The notes below the pieces were generated by a model, which was given only the letters and a program-made list of their open reading frames with translations, had not been told where the DNA came from and made no database searches. A stretch of 64,000 nucleotides of DNA from Hepsetus odoe (Eukaryota; Chordata; Actinopteri; Characiformes; Hepsetidae): positions 896,150 through 960,149 of the forward strand of contig CM029381.1 of NCBI GenBank assembly GCA_017165825.1. Direction: 5' to 3'. This document shows positions 34,721 to 46,103 of the stretch, piece by piece (position 1 is the first letter of the stretch; every line of letters begins with the position of its first letter). The position numbers and the translations under genes were made by a program.

Positions 34721-34775
34721 ACAGCTCTGTGCATCACCCTTATTCTTGAAAATCGGTACCAGTACACTTTGGACC
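33520..34775 (-). mobile_element. RTE-like LINE, longest fragment (reverse transcriptase to C-terminus)
   Basis: On the minus strand, from 34775 down: remnants of a YRGI/..SHSMKLWE block (34620-34680); a segment ending EVGSHQGSALSPFLFAIV (about 34260); then MMFADDILICSESREQLEEN (FADD catalytic motif, about 34190-34240) and RRGMKVSRAETEYMSVNERE; then VKGKVYRMVVRPAMLYGLE and RQEAELDVSELKMLRFSLGV; then the DKLR...QGCVDLDMSR region. Frames are broken by indels and stops. It is interrupted by a (TA)n palindrome. The 3' untranslated end seen at 24.5 kb is missing here. Confidence 0.85.
34683..34722. repeat. (TA)14 palindrome with GTAGAC/GTCTAC arms
   Basis: Perfect 40-bp inverted repeat: gtagac, 14 TA units, gtctac. 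It lies inside the reverse transcriptase remnant of the LINE, next to the codons for its YRGI block, so it arose after insertion. Confidence 0.95.
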
Positions 34776-35330
34776 ACACTTTGTTAGTTGCCTAGATGCT
34801 TTATTCTGCTTGAACGTTCAGACGTAGATCACTGTGTGGAGTAACCAACAAAAAACAACCAAACTGCTCAGGTACAGAGACTGTACTGAAAATGAGAGAC
34901 AAAAAGACTGCCCTTCAGGAAGAACTGTGGAACTGTTCCTCAACAATACATTAAACTATGCAAGAAAGTCAGGATACTTGAATGCAAACCAAGAAGAAAT
35001 CTGAAGATTTGAATTTCACATGGACATGGAATAAGCTTTAGACTGCCACATATGTGTAGAAAAGCTCTTTGTTGTCTTTATAAGACTGTGATATTTGGGG
35101 CTGCTTTTCCATGAACAGAACAAAATGGAAGGAAGCATGAACAGGGTGATGTTCTGCACAAGGCCAAGCCATTCTCCAGACTTCAGCTCCAGATTTGAGC
35201 TGAACAGAAGGAGCCTCGTAACCTTGGTGGACTGAAGAGAAGTGATGGACCTGAATCACAACAACAGCAGCTTTTTCACAAATAACTATTATTTATCTGG
35301 AGGGTCTGCATACTTTTTGCCCCCATCAGT
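34776..35330 (+). mobile_element. Probable Tc1/mariner-like transposon relic
   Basis: At about 35085-35190 one reading gives IWGCFS, then after a frame change KMEGSMN, then PSHSPDFSS. These resemble three consecutive conserved blocks of Tc1-type transposases (WGCFS; IEGxMN; PSQSPDLNP). Heavily mutated, no long frame. The upstream part (34866-34907) carries the family F core. Terminal inverted repeats are not recognisable. Confidence is moderate because each block is short. Confidence 0.45.
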
Positions 35331-35339
35331 TTGGTCCTT

Positions 35340-35600
35340 TACAGAGAGAGAGAGAAGAGTTGAAGAAAAGGAAAAGAAAAGAATGAAAGAGAAAAACGTG
35401 TGAGATAGAGTGTGTGTTGAAAGAGAGGTTAAGAGAGAGGGCAGTGAGAGAAGAGAGTGAAAAGAAAAAGATTTACAGAACAAGTCAGAGAAAGTAAAAG
35501 TATAGAGAGAGACGAGAAAGGGGACATGTAGAGAGAGAGAGAGAAAGAGCAGTGAGAAGAAAGAGAAAAAAGGCAGTTAAAGAGAGAGAGAGGGTGAAAG
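35340..35600. repeat. Purine-rich block (GA)n-type
   Basis: agagagagag, gaaaagaaaa and gagaaaaacg motifs on the plus strand. Confidence 0.85.
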
Positions 35601-35669
35601 TAAGGATTTAATTAAGACTCCCAGCAGAGTGTGAGAATGTGTATCACATCCAACTTTTGAGCTACTGCA

Positions 35670-35706
35670 TGTGTGTGTGTGTGTGTGTGTGAGTGTGTGT
35701 GTGTGT
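35670..35706. repeat. (GT)n microsatellite
   Basis: GT run with one GA interruption. Confidence 0.95.
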
Positions 35707-35810
35707 ATAATCACATAGGGCACTAAAGAGCAAGTGTTAGTGATAATGAAAGGTGTAAATCTGCAGATTTGCTGTTCCAAACACTGTCACAGTGGTGACT
35801 CGAGGCAATA

Positions 35811-35812
<2 letters not shown>

Positions 35813-35868
<56 letters not shown>

Positions 35869-35870
35869 AC
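35813..35870. repeat. (CA)n microsatellite
   Basis: About 28 units with one TC interruption near the end. Confidence 0.97.
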
Positions 35871-36054
35871 TACGGACAGAAGCACTTAACCGTCTCTGTC
35901 CTGTCTGGCCCTGGGACACCCGTAACAGAGACGAGGAGATGCTGAAAGTTTAAAAACCTTGTTAATGATTCAGATGCTTTTTCTAACAGATGGATGTGTA
36001 ACAGCTGCTGCCTCTGCTCATGATGGCCGTACGATCTTAAAACGACAGTTTAAC

Positions 36055-36545
36055 CTTTTCTTCTTCCGACCTTCCCCACAGCTCAATCATTCGTCTCAAT
36101 TTATTCCAGTGCTCTGCATCTTACTTTTTCACATGACCACTTGCATGTCCTCTCTTGCCACATCCATAAACCTCCTCTTCTCCTCTTTCCTGACAACTCC
36201 ATCTTCAACATCCTTCTGCTGATATACTCCTCGTCTCTCCTCTGGACATGTCCAAACCAGCACAGTCTTGCTTCTCTAACTTTGTCTCCAAAAAGTTCAA
36301 CCTGAGCTGTCCCTCTAATATTATAATTTCTAATCCTGTCCATCCTCGTCACTCCCAACACAAATCTCAGCATCTTAAATTCTGCTTCCTGTCTTTTCAT
36401 CACCGTCTCCAACACATATAACATAGCTGGTCTCACTACCATCCTGTTAACCTTCCCTTTCACTCGTTTGTACCCGTCTGCGACAGATCCCTCCTGCCAC
36501 TCTCCTTCATCCATTCCAACCTGCCTGCACTCTCTTCTTCACCTC
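36055..36545 (-). mobile_element. RTE-like LINE, C-terminal fragment
   Basis: The minus strand encodes, over a 137-codon open frame (36514-36101), RVKGKVNRMVVRPAMLYVLE, RFVLGVTRMDRIRNYNIRGT, LCWFGHVQRRDEEYISRRML and KMELSGKRRRGG. Same family as 18.4, 24.5 and 33.5 kb. A short deletion removes part of the PKRRFMD block. Confidence 0.83.
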
Positions 36546-37004
36546 TCTTTGGTTTCCTAGTGGTGAAATGTTACTTTTAAGACACTTTTGTCTATTTTTA
36601 AAAGTTTTTCTTTGGGACTAATGACTCACAAGGACTCTAAGAAGGCAAATATGACATCACGCTCCAACCGCCACTAAATTAAAACCCCATTTAAACCTGA
36701 AACTAAATTTATGGTAGGTCAGTCATCAGTTGTCCTGTGTGTCATTGTTGTGTATTTGTTTATGCGTTTGTTTTCTACGTTTTATATGTGCATTGTGTAT
36801 TTGTCTTTAAGACATACGGCATGTCCTAAATATATTTTATAATGCTGGGCATTGTGGTCAGTAGATAACACCTGGAACACCTAAACAATCCCCTTGGTTT
36901 TTATCAAAAGCTGAAGCAACCTCCTCCACTAACATAACCATAAAGTAAAACCCTAACAACTACCTGGAACACCACAACAACCAGCTTAAAAGATCCCATC
37001 AATG
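36546..37004. other. Unassigned sequence
   Basis: 36850-36990 contains 'acacctggaacaccta' and 'acctggaacaccacaacaac', a repeated phrase suggestive of an old dispersed repeat that I cannot name. Confidence 0.3.
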
Positions 37005-37085
37005 ATGGGACTGTCCCTGTATTTAGGACATGGAAGTCACTCTGGATAAGAGCATCTGCTAAATGCTGTAAATGTAAATGTAAAT
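37005..37085 (+). mobile_element. SINE A tail fragment
   Basis: Only the last ~80 bp: gggactgtccctgtatttag, then ctctggataagagcatctgc, then aaatgtaaatgtaaat. The ggactgtccctg block is SINE body, which favours SINE A over the L2-like LINE. Confidence 0.75.
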
Positions 37086-38675
37086 CTAAGATGCCCTATT
37101 TCCTAGAAAACTCATGATCAACTGAGGTAAGAAAGGAATGTGTTTCAAATTCATTGTTACATTAGGTGAAACCGACAGTCTTTAGTCTGAATCTAGACTA
37201 GGTCTGGGGTTTGAGTCCAGGGCACAAATCTCACGTGTCCCAAAAGTCAAATGATGTAGACCTTGTTGGTACTCTAGTGAGCGTTCATTGATGTACACAG
37301 CAATAAAAACAATACCTGATTCTGAATTCTGTAAATGATGAGGGATGCATCAATCCCAGACAGCCAAAGAAATAACATTAAATGCTAGTGGAAGGCCAGA
37401 ATGCCCCTTCAAAGCTGCACAGGAGTCCCCGTGTCCTCCTTCCCAATCAAATCTAATCTGTCTGCACTGCTGACTACTGTTTGTTAGAAAAGAAGAATGA
37501 AAAAAGAACAACAGGATGTTTCCTGTCGCTCTCTTTCATCTGGATGCTGATGGAGATTGAAGGATTAGAGGAGGGAACTTGTAAGAGGATTTGGAGTCGT
37601 GTTCAACTTGAGATCCTTCCCTCTGCCTACTGGACTGTCAATTATCCTTTCCTCCTTCCCTTTCCTCTTCCTTCACCTCTTTTCTTGCTGTTTCCCTCCT
37701 TCTCCAAGCCCTGTCCATCTTCACTCTATGTCTTCCCCTGGATGTCAAACTGTAAAGAACTTTGAATTGCTTGACTCCTTCCTTACTTACCCCCTCTTTC
37801 CTTTAATTCATCTCTCCTGTTCTCGTTTTAGTTTTATGCTACTTGCTTACTGTCCTCTCCTTCTCTCTTCATCCTCGTCTTTTCGTTCTTCTGGTTCCTT
37901 CTTGAGAGAGTTCCCTGCAGATCAGAAATATATGTCTTGGCGTAGTCAAATGCTTTAGTTTGCATGAAATTGAAAAAAGACCATTTTATTAGAAACAAAA
38001 TATGATTAATCTTCATCTTCATATGTGGAGTCAGATGAAGCATCCATTGCTTCTGCAGAAGAGAAAAGTCCAATGCAAGTTCCAGCTCACTCAAATGTCA
38101 GAAAAGAGACCTGAACAAAGTCTGGGTCAAGCTGTCACCAGTTGTAACATCATCAGGAAAAAATTACTCAAGGTCCTTTGTACGTTCTTCCTATGTTCTT
38201 CTTTGGAAAGCGGCAATGTGGACGTGAAGACAAATGGGGTTTCTACTAAAGTGGACATAACGTGAAATCATAATCCGTCGGAAACATTAGCAGCCGACAG
38301 ACATGATGTGACAGCTTGTTGTAAAAAGGCTGCGCTGTACGACTTGTAGCGCTTGACGCTGCTGGCAGTTTCCTCTTCTTGCTCAATCACTTGAGGCTCC
38401 AGCTGAGCTCCTTGCTCCCAGATAGAGGGCTGATGAATGCCTCGAGTCAGTAGCAGGTGATGGACGACGTCGGCGTTATTAGTGGAAGTGGTGACGGGGC
38501 TGGATCTCCTTTCAAAGCTGCTAGGAGATTTGGAGTGTTGCTTTGGTTCAGGTTCAGGATTCCCTGCAGTCCAGGGAAAAGTAGTTTGTATCATAAAGCA
38601 TGAAGTAATCCTGGTAGACCCTTTAAATCACACCATACATTTACTACTTTTCACAAAATAATCCATTCCTGTGTA
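37086..38675. other. Unassigned sequence
   Basis: 37620-37900 is pyrimidine-rich (cttcctcttccttcacctct). Two isolated family D-like phrases occur at 37979-37996 and 38239-38256. A minus-strand frame of 108 codons (38268-38594) has no recognisable domain. Confidence 0.3.
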
Positions 38676-38806
38676 TGCGGGGACCTCATGGTTAGGGAGT
38701 TGGCCCCAGGGTCAGAAGTTCATGAGTTCATGTGGGTTAAATGCAGAGGTGTAATTTTGTTGTGGTGCACTGTGTTTCACAATGACAAGAATAGTCACTT
38801 TCACTT
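38676..38806 (+). mobile_element. SINE B, internally deleted, left arm of an inverted pair
   Basis: A head remnant (ggttagggagttggcccc) is joined directly to the 3' third (gtgggttaaatgcagaggtg, then agaatagtcactttcacttt); the middle is deleted. Confidence 0.83.
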
Positions 38807-38816
38807 TTTTGATTTT

Positions 38817-39042
38817 GTGAAAGTGAAAGTGACAACCCTCGTCATTGTGGGGTCACAGCACAGCAGACAGTGAACCACAACAAAATTGGACCTCTGCATT
38901 TAACCCATGCAGCAGTGGGCAGCTATTGAAAGCGCCTGGGGAGCAGTAACGGGGACGGTACCTTGCTCAAGGGCAACCTATAAGGGCAACCAATCCTCCA
39001 ATCATGCGGCTAACGTCCTAACCACTAGGCCACCGCTGCCCC
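38817..39042 (-). mobile_element. SINE B, near full-length, right arm of an inverted pair
   Basis: Minus-strand copy with its tail at 38817 and its head at 39042 (ggcagcggtggcctagtggt on the minus strand). It sits tail-to-tail with the copy at 38676-38806, separated by about 10 bp. The B-box region is partly deleted (caaggg...caacctataagggcaac). Confidence 0.88.
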
Positions 39043-39059
39043 ACTGTCCTACTGGAGTT

Positions 39060-40480
39060 AATAATCACTGTAACAGTTTGGAAGTGTTACAGCTGTAATC
39101 TTTTGAAAGTCTACCCACTTGTAATTGTCAAAGTTTTTAAACAGTTTTAACTGTAACAGTTGAACCTTTTCTACATTTTCAAGCTTATAACCATTTGTAA
39201 ATAAACCAGCTGTATGAATGTGTAACTAACTTATGTAAATGTAGCAGTTTCTGACCATTTTTAATTTAACTTTTTTATTTTACTATTTACAACCATCAGT
39301 TTGGTGCAATTCGTAACTGTTTTTTAACTGAAACTATTTACCAGTTTCTAACAGTTTCTGCTTTTAATAGTTTATAAGTGAGAAAGTGTAACAACTTTTT
39401 TCTTTTTTTTTTTTTTACTGTAACACTTTATAAATGTAATAATTTTAAACAATTTTTTAACCAAAATAGTTTGTAAGTTTACCATTTTGTGACCGTTACT
39501 AACGTTTCAACACTGTTACTGTAACGGTTTCTAAGTTTTTAACTGTAACAATTTGTAAGCTTGTAGGTAAAGCAGTAACATTTTTTTAACTTGTAATAAT
39601 TTGTAACTGCATCCTTTTTGTAAGGGTTTTCAACTCAGATAGTTTCATTATGAAATGTTCTTTTAGTTTTTAATTGTAGGATTGAAATCAGTGAGCCAGT
39701 GCATACGTTTTTAACCGAAACATTATGTATTTTAACAATAACAGGGGAGTTTGATGATTTGCTCAAGAGATGATTGGCTCAACCTGGGATGAGAGATCGA
39801 CCACTTCGACTTCTCTGTCAACCTGAACTCGAAATACCAAAATGATCAGCTGTTTCTACAAACATGCTCATGTTTGTCACAGAAAGAATCAGCAGCAGCG
39901 CTGCTTTGAGCTGTGGCTTTATAGCGCTGCTGCTGATTGTTGTCAGCTGTACCTCATCGCCTCCCCTTCCTGCCTGGGGGGTTTGCTGCTATCTGCTGGC
40001 TGGTGTGAGTACTGACTTAAACAGTATTTAAGTTGGTACTTTGTCTGTTCTGTAACACTTTACACTGTAAGTGTAAAGGTTTGTTAGTTTCAGGTTTTAA
40101 GCATATTTTTTTTGTATAAGCTTGCAAACAATTTCTAATGATTTGCAACTATGTAGTGTTCCAAATTCCATTCGCTAATGTAAGTATACATTTGTACCTG
40201 CTTGCAATTGTAATAAATTACCATAAATTACTTTTCATTATCAGAATTACTTAGGGTTTTTTTTGCATCTAACTGGAGCCGTTTCTAACTATAACTATTC
40301 AAAAATCAAGTTTTCTAAGTGTATTTGGAAAAAAAAAACTTTGAATTTGAATTTAGTTGTTAATGAGTGTTAAACAGGCTGTTTTGAAGTAATCATGATT
40401 ATTTGTGATTTTGAGCACATGTAACTGTGCTAAAAATGTTAAAAATGGTAAAACTTGTAAAAATTCTAAACCGCCTGTTT
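39060..40480. repeat. AT-rich degenerate repeat region (gtaacagtttctaac)
   Basis: Recurring 'tgtaacagttt', 'gtttctaac', 'tttgtaactgtaaca' and 'agtttttaactg' phrases at about 20-30 bp intervals from 39060 to 39740, and less clearly at 40020-40480. Between them, 39740-40010 is not obviously repetitive. No coding frame. Confidence 0.55.
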
Positions 40481-41044
40481 TCAGCATCTGATCCTTTTAA
40501 CCCGGTATTATCTGGGGGTGGGACATGGTCCTATATGGGCTACTGTGTATGAGAGGACTTTTGCCAGTTTGGGACTGTTTTGCCACCCAAACGTTTCAAG
40601 CTATGGTAGAGGGATTAACAGAGCTACAAGTGAGAGGTTCTCACAAAGAGATGAGAGAGAGAGAGACAGGTGTAGAGAGAAGAGTGGGACAGAGATTATG
40701 TCTCATTATTCATTAGGGGTGAAATCAGCCGTGACAGAGAGTGTATGGACGGAGCGAGGAGGGACTGTGGACTGGATTGATGGATGTGTCCTGTCCTAAC
40801 AGCACTCCCTCTGTGATTGATTCCTGCACTCCTCACACACTGTCTGTAACCGCTGACTGCTCTACCAAACACTAGTGCATATGATACACCCATAGTGGCA
40901 TCAAACAAACACACATACACACACACACATCAGTGCTGATGGACCCCTGAATAGACCTGATCATTGGTGGTCGTGTGACAGATGAGGTAATAGGAGGCTG
41001 ATAAACTGCAGCACACGGTATAATGGCCGGGGAGTTCAATCACC
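40481..41044. other. Unassigned sequence leading into the family D array
   Basis: 40975-41044 ('aaactgcagcacacggtata', then 'gccggggagttcaatcacca') directly precedes the first family D unit. It may be the unique flank or remnant of the element from which the array expanded. Confidence 0.3.
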
Positions 41045-41460
41045 AGGTGTTTCTAATAAAGTGGTCGTTATTTACATACATACGGTCAGTGTTTCCAATA
41101 AAATGGCCATTAGTTGGTATATGAAGTGGGTGTTTCCAATAAAGTGGGTGTCTCTAATAAAGTGGGTGTTTCAGATGAAGCAGTCAGCAAAGTGGGTGTT
41201 TCCAATAAAGTGGCCATTAGTAGAGATGCAAAGTAGGGGTTTCCAATAAAGTGGCCATTAGTAAAGGTTCAAAGTAGGCTTTTCCAATGAAGTGGCCATT
41301 AGTCGAGATTAAAAGTGGGTGTTTCTAATAAAGTGGCAAACAAAATAGGTGTTTCCAATAAAGTGACCACTAGTAGAGGTGCAAAGGAGGTGTTTCCAAT
41401 AAAATGGCCATTAGTTGAGATGCAAAGTGGGTATTTCCAATAAAGTCTCCAATGAGTGGC
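41045..41460 (+). repeat. Family D array, AATAAA-bearing unit of about 42 bp
   Basis: Eleven units of 'gtgtttccaataaagtggcc' + 'attagtagagatgcaaagta'. Ten of the eleven contain AATAAA; the exception reads caatgaa. Unit length varies from about 20 to 42 bp. Confidence 0.88.
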
Positions 41461-42154
41461 TTGTTTTACGGTTGAGTGTCTTCACTTCAGCCATGTCTTG
41501 TCTCATCTTCACAGACTTCCTTTCATCCTTTGACACTGATTCAAGCGACAGAAAATGTTGCAGTTCTTGCTGGTAATCACTCAGTGCTCCCATCTACCTC
41601 CCCTCAGTGTTTATTGATCTCGTGATGTCGCTGCCAGGCAAGCTAGGCTGGTTTTTATGGGCATCAGGGTCCATAATGGGGTGTGTAAATGGCTTCCCTC
41701 CATAGACCTAATGGTTAGCAAGCCAGTGCGCTCTCTATCCCAGCATCCAATAATCATCCATAGCTGTAACTCTGCCTTTACACACCAGCTCCCGTCCACA
41801 TGATCCAATGAGTAGATGAAGGTCGCTCGAGGACACGTGTTTTGTGGTTTAGAGGCCACCAGGGTGTGAAATATACACACTGGAGCGCTCATGAAAATCT
41901 AATCAGCACTAAAAGCTCTAGGTGTTGGTCTAAGAGTCCTATCTAATGGTTACTGGTCCTGGAAGGGATGGACAGAGGGTGGGCACCTCACTCAGCCAAT
42001 GTCTGGAATCCAATAGTGGCCAAAATACCTACAATCTTTGCTTATGTACCAATAAAATCAACTCAAGTAGAATAATTTATCAAGTAGTTTACTCAGTACA
42101 AAGCACAGAAATAATGTAGATTTAAAAAACAGTTAAAGCTTCCTGACTCAGGAT
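41461..42154. other. Unassigned sequence
   Basis: No recognised feature. Non-repetitive. Confidence 0.35.
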
Positions 42155-42288
42155 GTCCAGCTCTCATAGGACAAAATGAGGGGACGCACCCTGGACAGGT
42201 CACAAGTCCATTGCAAGGCAGAAACACACACACACACCCACACATACACACACCTAGGGGGCAGTTTAGGATCACCAATCCACCTGAT
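42155..42288 (-). mobile_element. Family C element fragment
   Basis: Minus-strand family C: ctctcataggacaaaatgag, gggacgcaccctggacaggt, cacaagtccattgcaaggca, a short CA run, and ttaggatcaccaatccacct. Both ends are missing. It lies between two family D arrays. Confidence 0.72.
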
Positions 42289-43086
42289 AATAAAGTGGCC
42301 AATTAGTAATTGTACAAAGAGGTGTTTCTAGTAAAGTGTCCAGTGAGTTGTGGCACGAGAAGGTGTTTCTGATAAATTGGCCTCTCTGTGGATGGTAAAA
42401 AGAGGGTGCCAATAATAAAATGTTAAGTGAGAGGTGGTAGAAGTGGGTGTTTCTAATGAACTGGCCAATGGATAGAGTTAAAACTGGTGTTTCTAATAAA
42501 GTGGCCAACAGAGAGTGTTACAAAGGCATGTTTCCAATATAGTGACCAATGAGTGGTACAATGGGGTAATTCCAATAAACTGGCCAGTTAGTGATGGTAT
42601 AAAGGGGTGTGTCTGATAAAGTTGGCAATGAGTTTGGCCACCAGGGGGTGTTTCTTAGCAGTTGCCCAATAAAGGCTGCTATAAGGGTGTTTTTCCAATA
42701 AATTGGCCAGTGAGTGGTTGGTACAAGGGGCTGTTTCCCACAAAGTGTCTAATGAGTGAATGGTACAAGGGGCTGTTTCCAGTAAAGTGGCCAGTGAGTG
42801 GATGGTGCAAAGGGGCAATTCCAATAAACTGGGGTATTGCCATTGAGTCTGGGGACCAGAGGCTGTTTCTAAGAAATTAGCCAACAAATGATGTTACAGG
42901 GGTGTGTTTCTGATAAAGTGGCCAGTGAGGGGTGGTACAAGTGGTGTTTCCAATAAACTGGCCAAAGGGTAGAGTTAATGTGTGTTTTCAGTAAAGTGGC
43001 CAGTGAGGGATGTTACAAGAGGATATTTCTATTAAATTGGCCAGTAAGTGGTATTATAAATGTGTGTTTCTAATGAACTGATCAAT
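42289..43086 (+). repeat. Family D array, central block
   Basis: About 19 units of 'ggtgtttctaataaagtggc' + 'cagtgagtggtggtacaag', with more variation at the hexamer (aataaa, gataaa, agtaaa, aatgaa) than at 41.0-41.5 kb. Confidence 0.88.
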
Positions 43087-43360
43087 GGGCAGCGGTGGCC
43101 TAGTGGTTAGGGAGTTGCCCTGCATTGGAAGATTGTGGGTTCGATTCCCTCACAAGTAGGTTGCCCTGAGGTACCTAATGAACTGAGGTACCCTTGAGCA
43201 ATGTACCGTCCCCGTCACTGCTCCCTGGGCACTTTCAATAGCTTCCCACTGCTGTACGGTGTTTGTGTACATGGGTTAAATGCAGAGATCCAATTCCGTT
43301 GTGGTTCACGTGTGCTGTGCTGTGACCTCGCAATGACAAGGGTTGTCACTTTCGCTTTCA
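43087..43360 (+). mobile_element. SINE B inserted in the family D array
   Basis: Full-length: ggcagcggtggcctagtggt, gggttcgattccc, gccctgaggtaccta, a short duplicated phrase (aactgaggtacccttgagca), gttgtggttcacgtgtgctg, and tail tgacaagggttgtcactttc. The array resumes at about 43365. Confidence 0.9.
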
Positions 43361-43364
43361 TAAA

Positions 43365-43545
43365 TGGTCAAAGGTTAAAGTGGCCAATGAGTGGATGGTC
43401 CAAGAGTGTTCCTATAAAAGTGGCTAGTGAATGGTAGAACAAGGGGAGGTTTCCAAAAAAGTGGACAATTGGTAGGGTCACAAAAGGGTGTTTCCGATAA
43501 AGTGACCAGTGAGTGTCGGTACAAGAGGGTGTGACTAATAAAGAA
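43365..43545 (+). repeat. Family D array, distal block
   Basis: Four to five diverged units (aaagtggccaatgagtggat; gtttccgataaagtgaccag) after the SINE B insertion. Confidence 0.78.
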
Positions 43546-45930
43546 AATATATTCAAGGTCATTGAATCTTCATTGATGAGACTGAGCTCATCTGATGAAG
43601 TTGTTTTACTCTGAGATCAGTCATTGGTCTAAAATAAATCTCAGCGATGAAAAATGAAAATCGCTGCTAATTAGACTCATAAGTGCTTGTTGTTTTGTGC
43701 AATTAACTTGCCCTTCAATGCAGTTAAACCTGACTAATTATCTCCTTCACCTTTCGTGGGTTCTGTAACTTTCAGCCCAATGATTGGACCGGTAAACCAT
43801 GGCCTTCCTGTGCGTTCATCACTAATGGGCTGCTATTATGAACAGGGACATAATATATGAGTTTAGCACGTTAATGTGCCAATGTTTTACTAACAGCCCC
43901 GATTAGAAAAAAAGAATCAGCTGGAACAGAAATGTGTGAAACATATACAAAAGCCATGAATTCATGAAAATAACAAGAGACAATGCAGCACAAACATGCA
44001 AATGCAAATAAGGCACACAGATGAGACAGACAGAGGCTTTGTAGATATGATGAAGTTTTCTTCGAGGGTCTCAGAGTGCAGGAGCAGCCCTTCAGTCTCC
44101 CACACAAGCACTTAACTCACCTCCTCCGTCTCCGAGTTAACCAGGCCCGAATCAAGCAGCAAGCCACTGGTCCATCATGAGCTGTGTAATCAGCAGCGAC
44201 AGAGGTGTCAGCCCCACCCAAGGTCCCCCCAGTATCCGTCCCCGCACTCGCATTCACGCATACATAATACAAATTTCATAAAAGCAGCGGTGGCAGGAAA
44301 CAGTGGTACTCTGATTGGCAAATCCCCTGACTGTCACTTACCGGCTTCATTAAACACGGAGCAACCAAAGAGAAGCATTCATGCAGAAATCCAACTGATG
44401 GGTCTTCTGCTTTATTACTGTCATAGCAGTGTGTGGAAAGACAAAGAGACGTGGAGGCGCAAGTGCACGGGCGAGAACAGAAAGACCGTTTACTCAGCTC
44501 CAAAACAAACACACTCATAGCACACACATGGTCACTCTTAAATAGGGGTTACAGCAGGTGAGTGAAATTAGGGGAAACGGGTTTATCATTCCAGGGACCG
44601 GGAGCGTGGTGACACCTGTATTCTGGGTGAAGCCGTAACAATTGTGATACTTTTTAGAATTTTAATAAAATGTATAAAATGGAATTTGCAGATGTGGTGA
44701 AAAGGAGGGGAAACTGGAGCAATCACATCCCACCAGTAATTAGCTGGTGAGGGGAAAGGTAATGTTAGGGTTGGCTGCAGGGTCACTGGAGAGCCGGACA
44801 TAAATGCAGGGCTGGAATTACAGAACACGGGTTTATTAAATATAAAATGAGTAACAAACAAGCATAAACCGAACACAGCACTCACAAGTATCCAAAAAAG
44901 GCCCCAATGATAAACAGGATGTTTAAATAAACGATGGCTCTACCCTGACTCTTTTTTATCATAAGACTAATAAGCACACCTGGTGACATGACATTCACAT
45001 TCACATGAGCCATTATTGCAGAGGCTGTTCGTTGCAGTGGAAAAGGGGTTCTAGGATGCCTTGCTCTTAAATTGATTTTTGTAGGTTGCCCACTCCTGGG
45101 AAGATTAATATTGGCCTTTCTTTTTGTCCACAATCTGTCCGTCTGATGGACGAAACTCTTCATGGATGGTTTCCTTCTCGAAAAGCTCAACTGACTCTTA
45201 ATTCCCCATCAGATGGTTCAAATACATTCTTTTTCACAATTAATTAATAAATATATATTAATGATATACATTATCGATATATTATCCAGGAGCCCAGAGC
45301 CTCAAACCTGAGAGGGCATTCATCTCATCATCCTTTATCTGATGGCAAGGCTACAACCACTGCTTTTACAGCAACATATTGCGCTTTAACAAAGACTTTA
45401 CTATTATTTAAAGGTTATTCTGTAAATCAACTACTCCTGTGTTATTTATGCAAGCCCAAAAAATAAGTTCTTTTTGTTTTTCCTTAATGTTGATTTTTAA
45501 AAGTTACTTTTCAAGTTTCACTATTTGAATTCATAATGCAATTGATTGTATTTAAATCATCTCTATCATTATTCTGCTGTGCTCTCTGCATGACAGTGTT
45601 AATATAGTTTCCGCCCCCAGCTAGTCGGCGCTGCGGGTGGGTTTGTGGATCGAGCGCTAGCCTGGAGCTCACACATTAATAGCACCAGCCGTAGGCTACC
45701 GAAAGGACTAGACAGGATGAATGTGGAGAGTGTGGAGAGATTGCCGAAAAAAAGCTGGGAGGTGTGTGTGATGTGCTGTTGGCTGTTGGATGTTGGCAGC
45801 GAGCGGCCGGCCGGTGGATGTCTGGTGCTCTGTGATGTTTCCTGGTGGGCCTGACGCTGTTCCCCAGCGGGTGCCAAACAGCAGACAGGGACCCTCAGGG
45901 GTTCACAACAGGGGGCGTCTGATGAAGAGA
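43546..45930. other. Unassigned sequence, partly unique
   Basis: 43600-43870 is non-repetitive, with TAATTA-type cores (gctaattagactc, ctgactaattatc). 44340-44640 and 44740-44900 each carry 'gggtttat(c/t)a' next to 'acacgg/aaacgg' phrases and may be pieces of an old dispersed repeat. No coding signature. Confidence 0.3.
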
Positions 45931-45931
45931 C

Positions 45932-45934
45932 TAG

Positions 45935-46000
<66 letters not shown>

Positions 46001-46056
46001 GAGAGAGACAAAGAGAGAGAGTGAGAGAGAGAGAGAGAGACAGAGAGAGAGAGAGA
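45932..46056. repeat. (GA)n microsatellite with GACA interruptions
   Basis: About 60 GA units with several gacagaga interruptions. Confidence 0.95.
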
Positions 46057-46103
46057 AGCTGAGTTAAAAGCAGAAATGGGGTAAACGAGTAAGAAAGAGA
46101 AAG

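Noticed and set aside
44340..44960. Possible LTR pair (similar phrases near 44.35-44.64 and 44.74-44.96 kb)
   Set aside because: Shared phrases are short and scattered, with no TG...CA ends, primer-binding site or internal coding region; left as unassigned.
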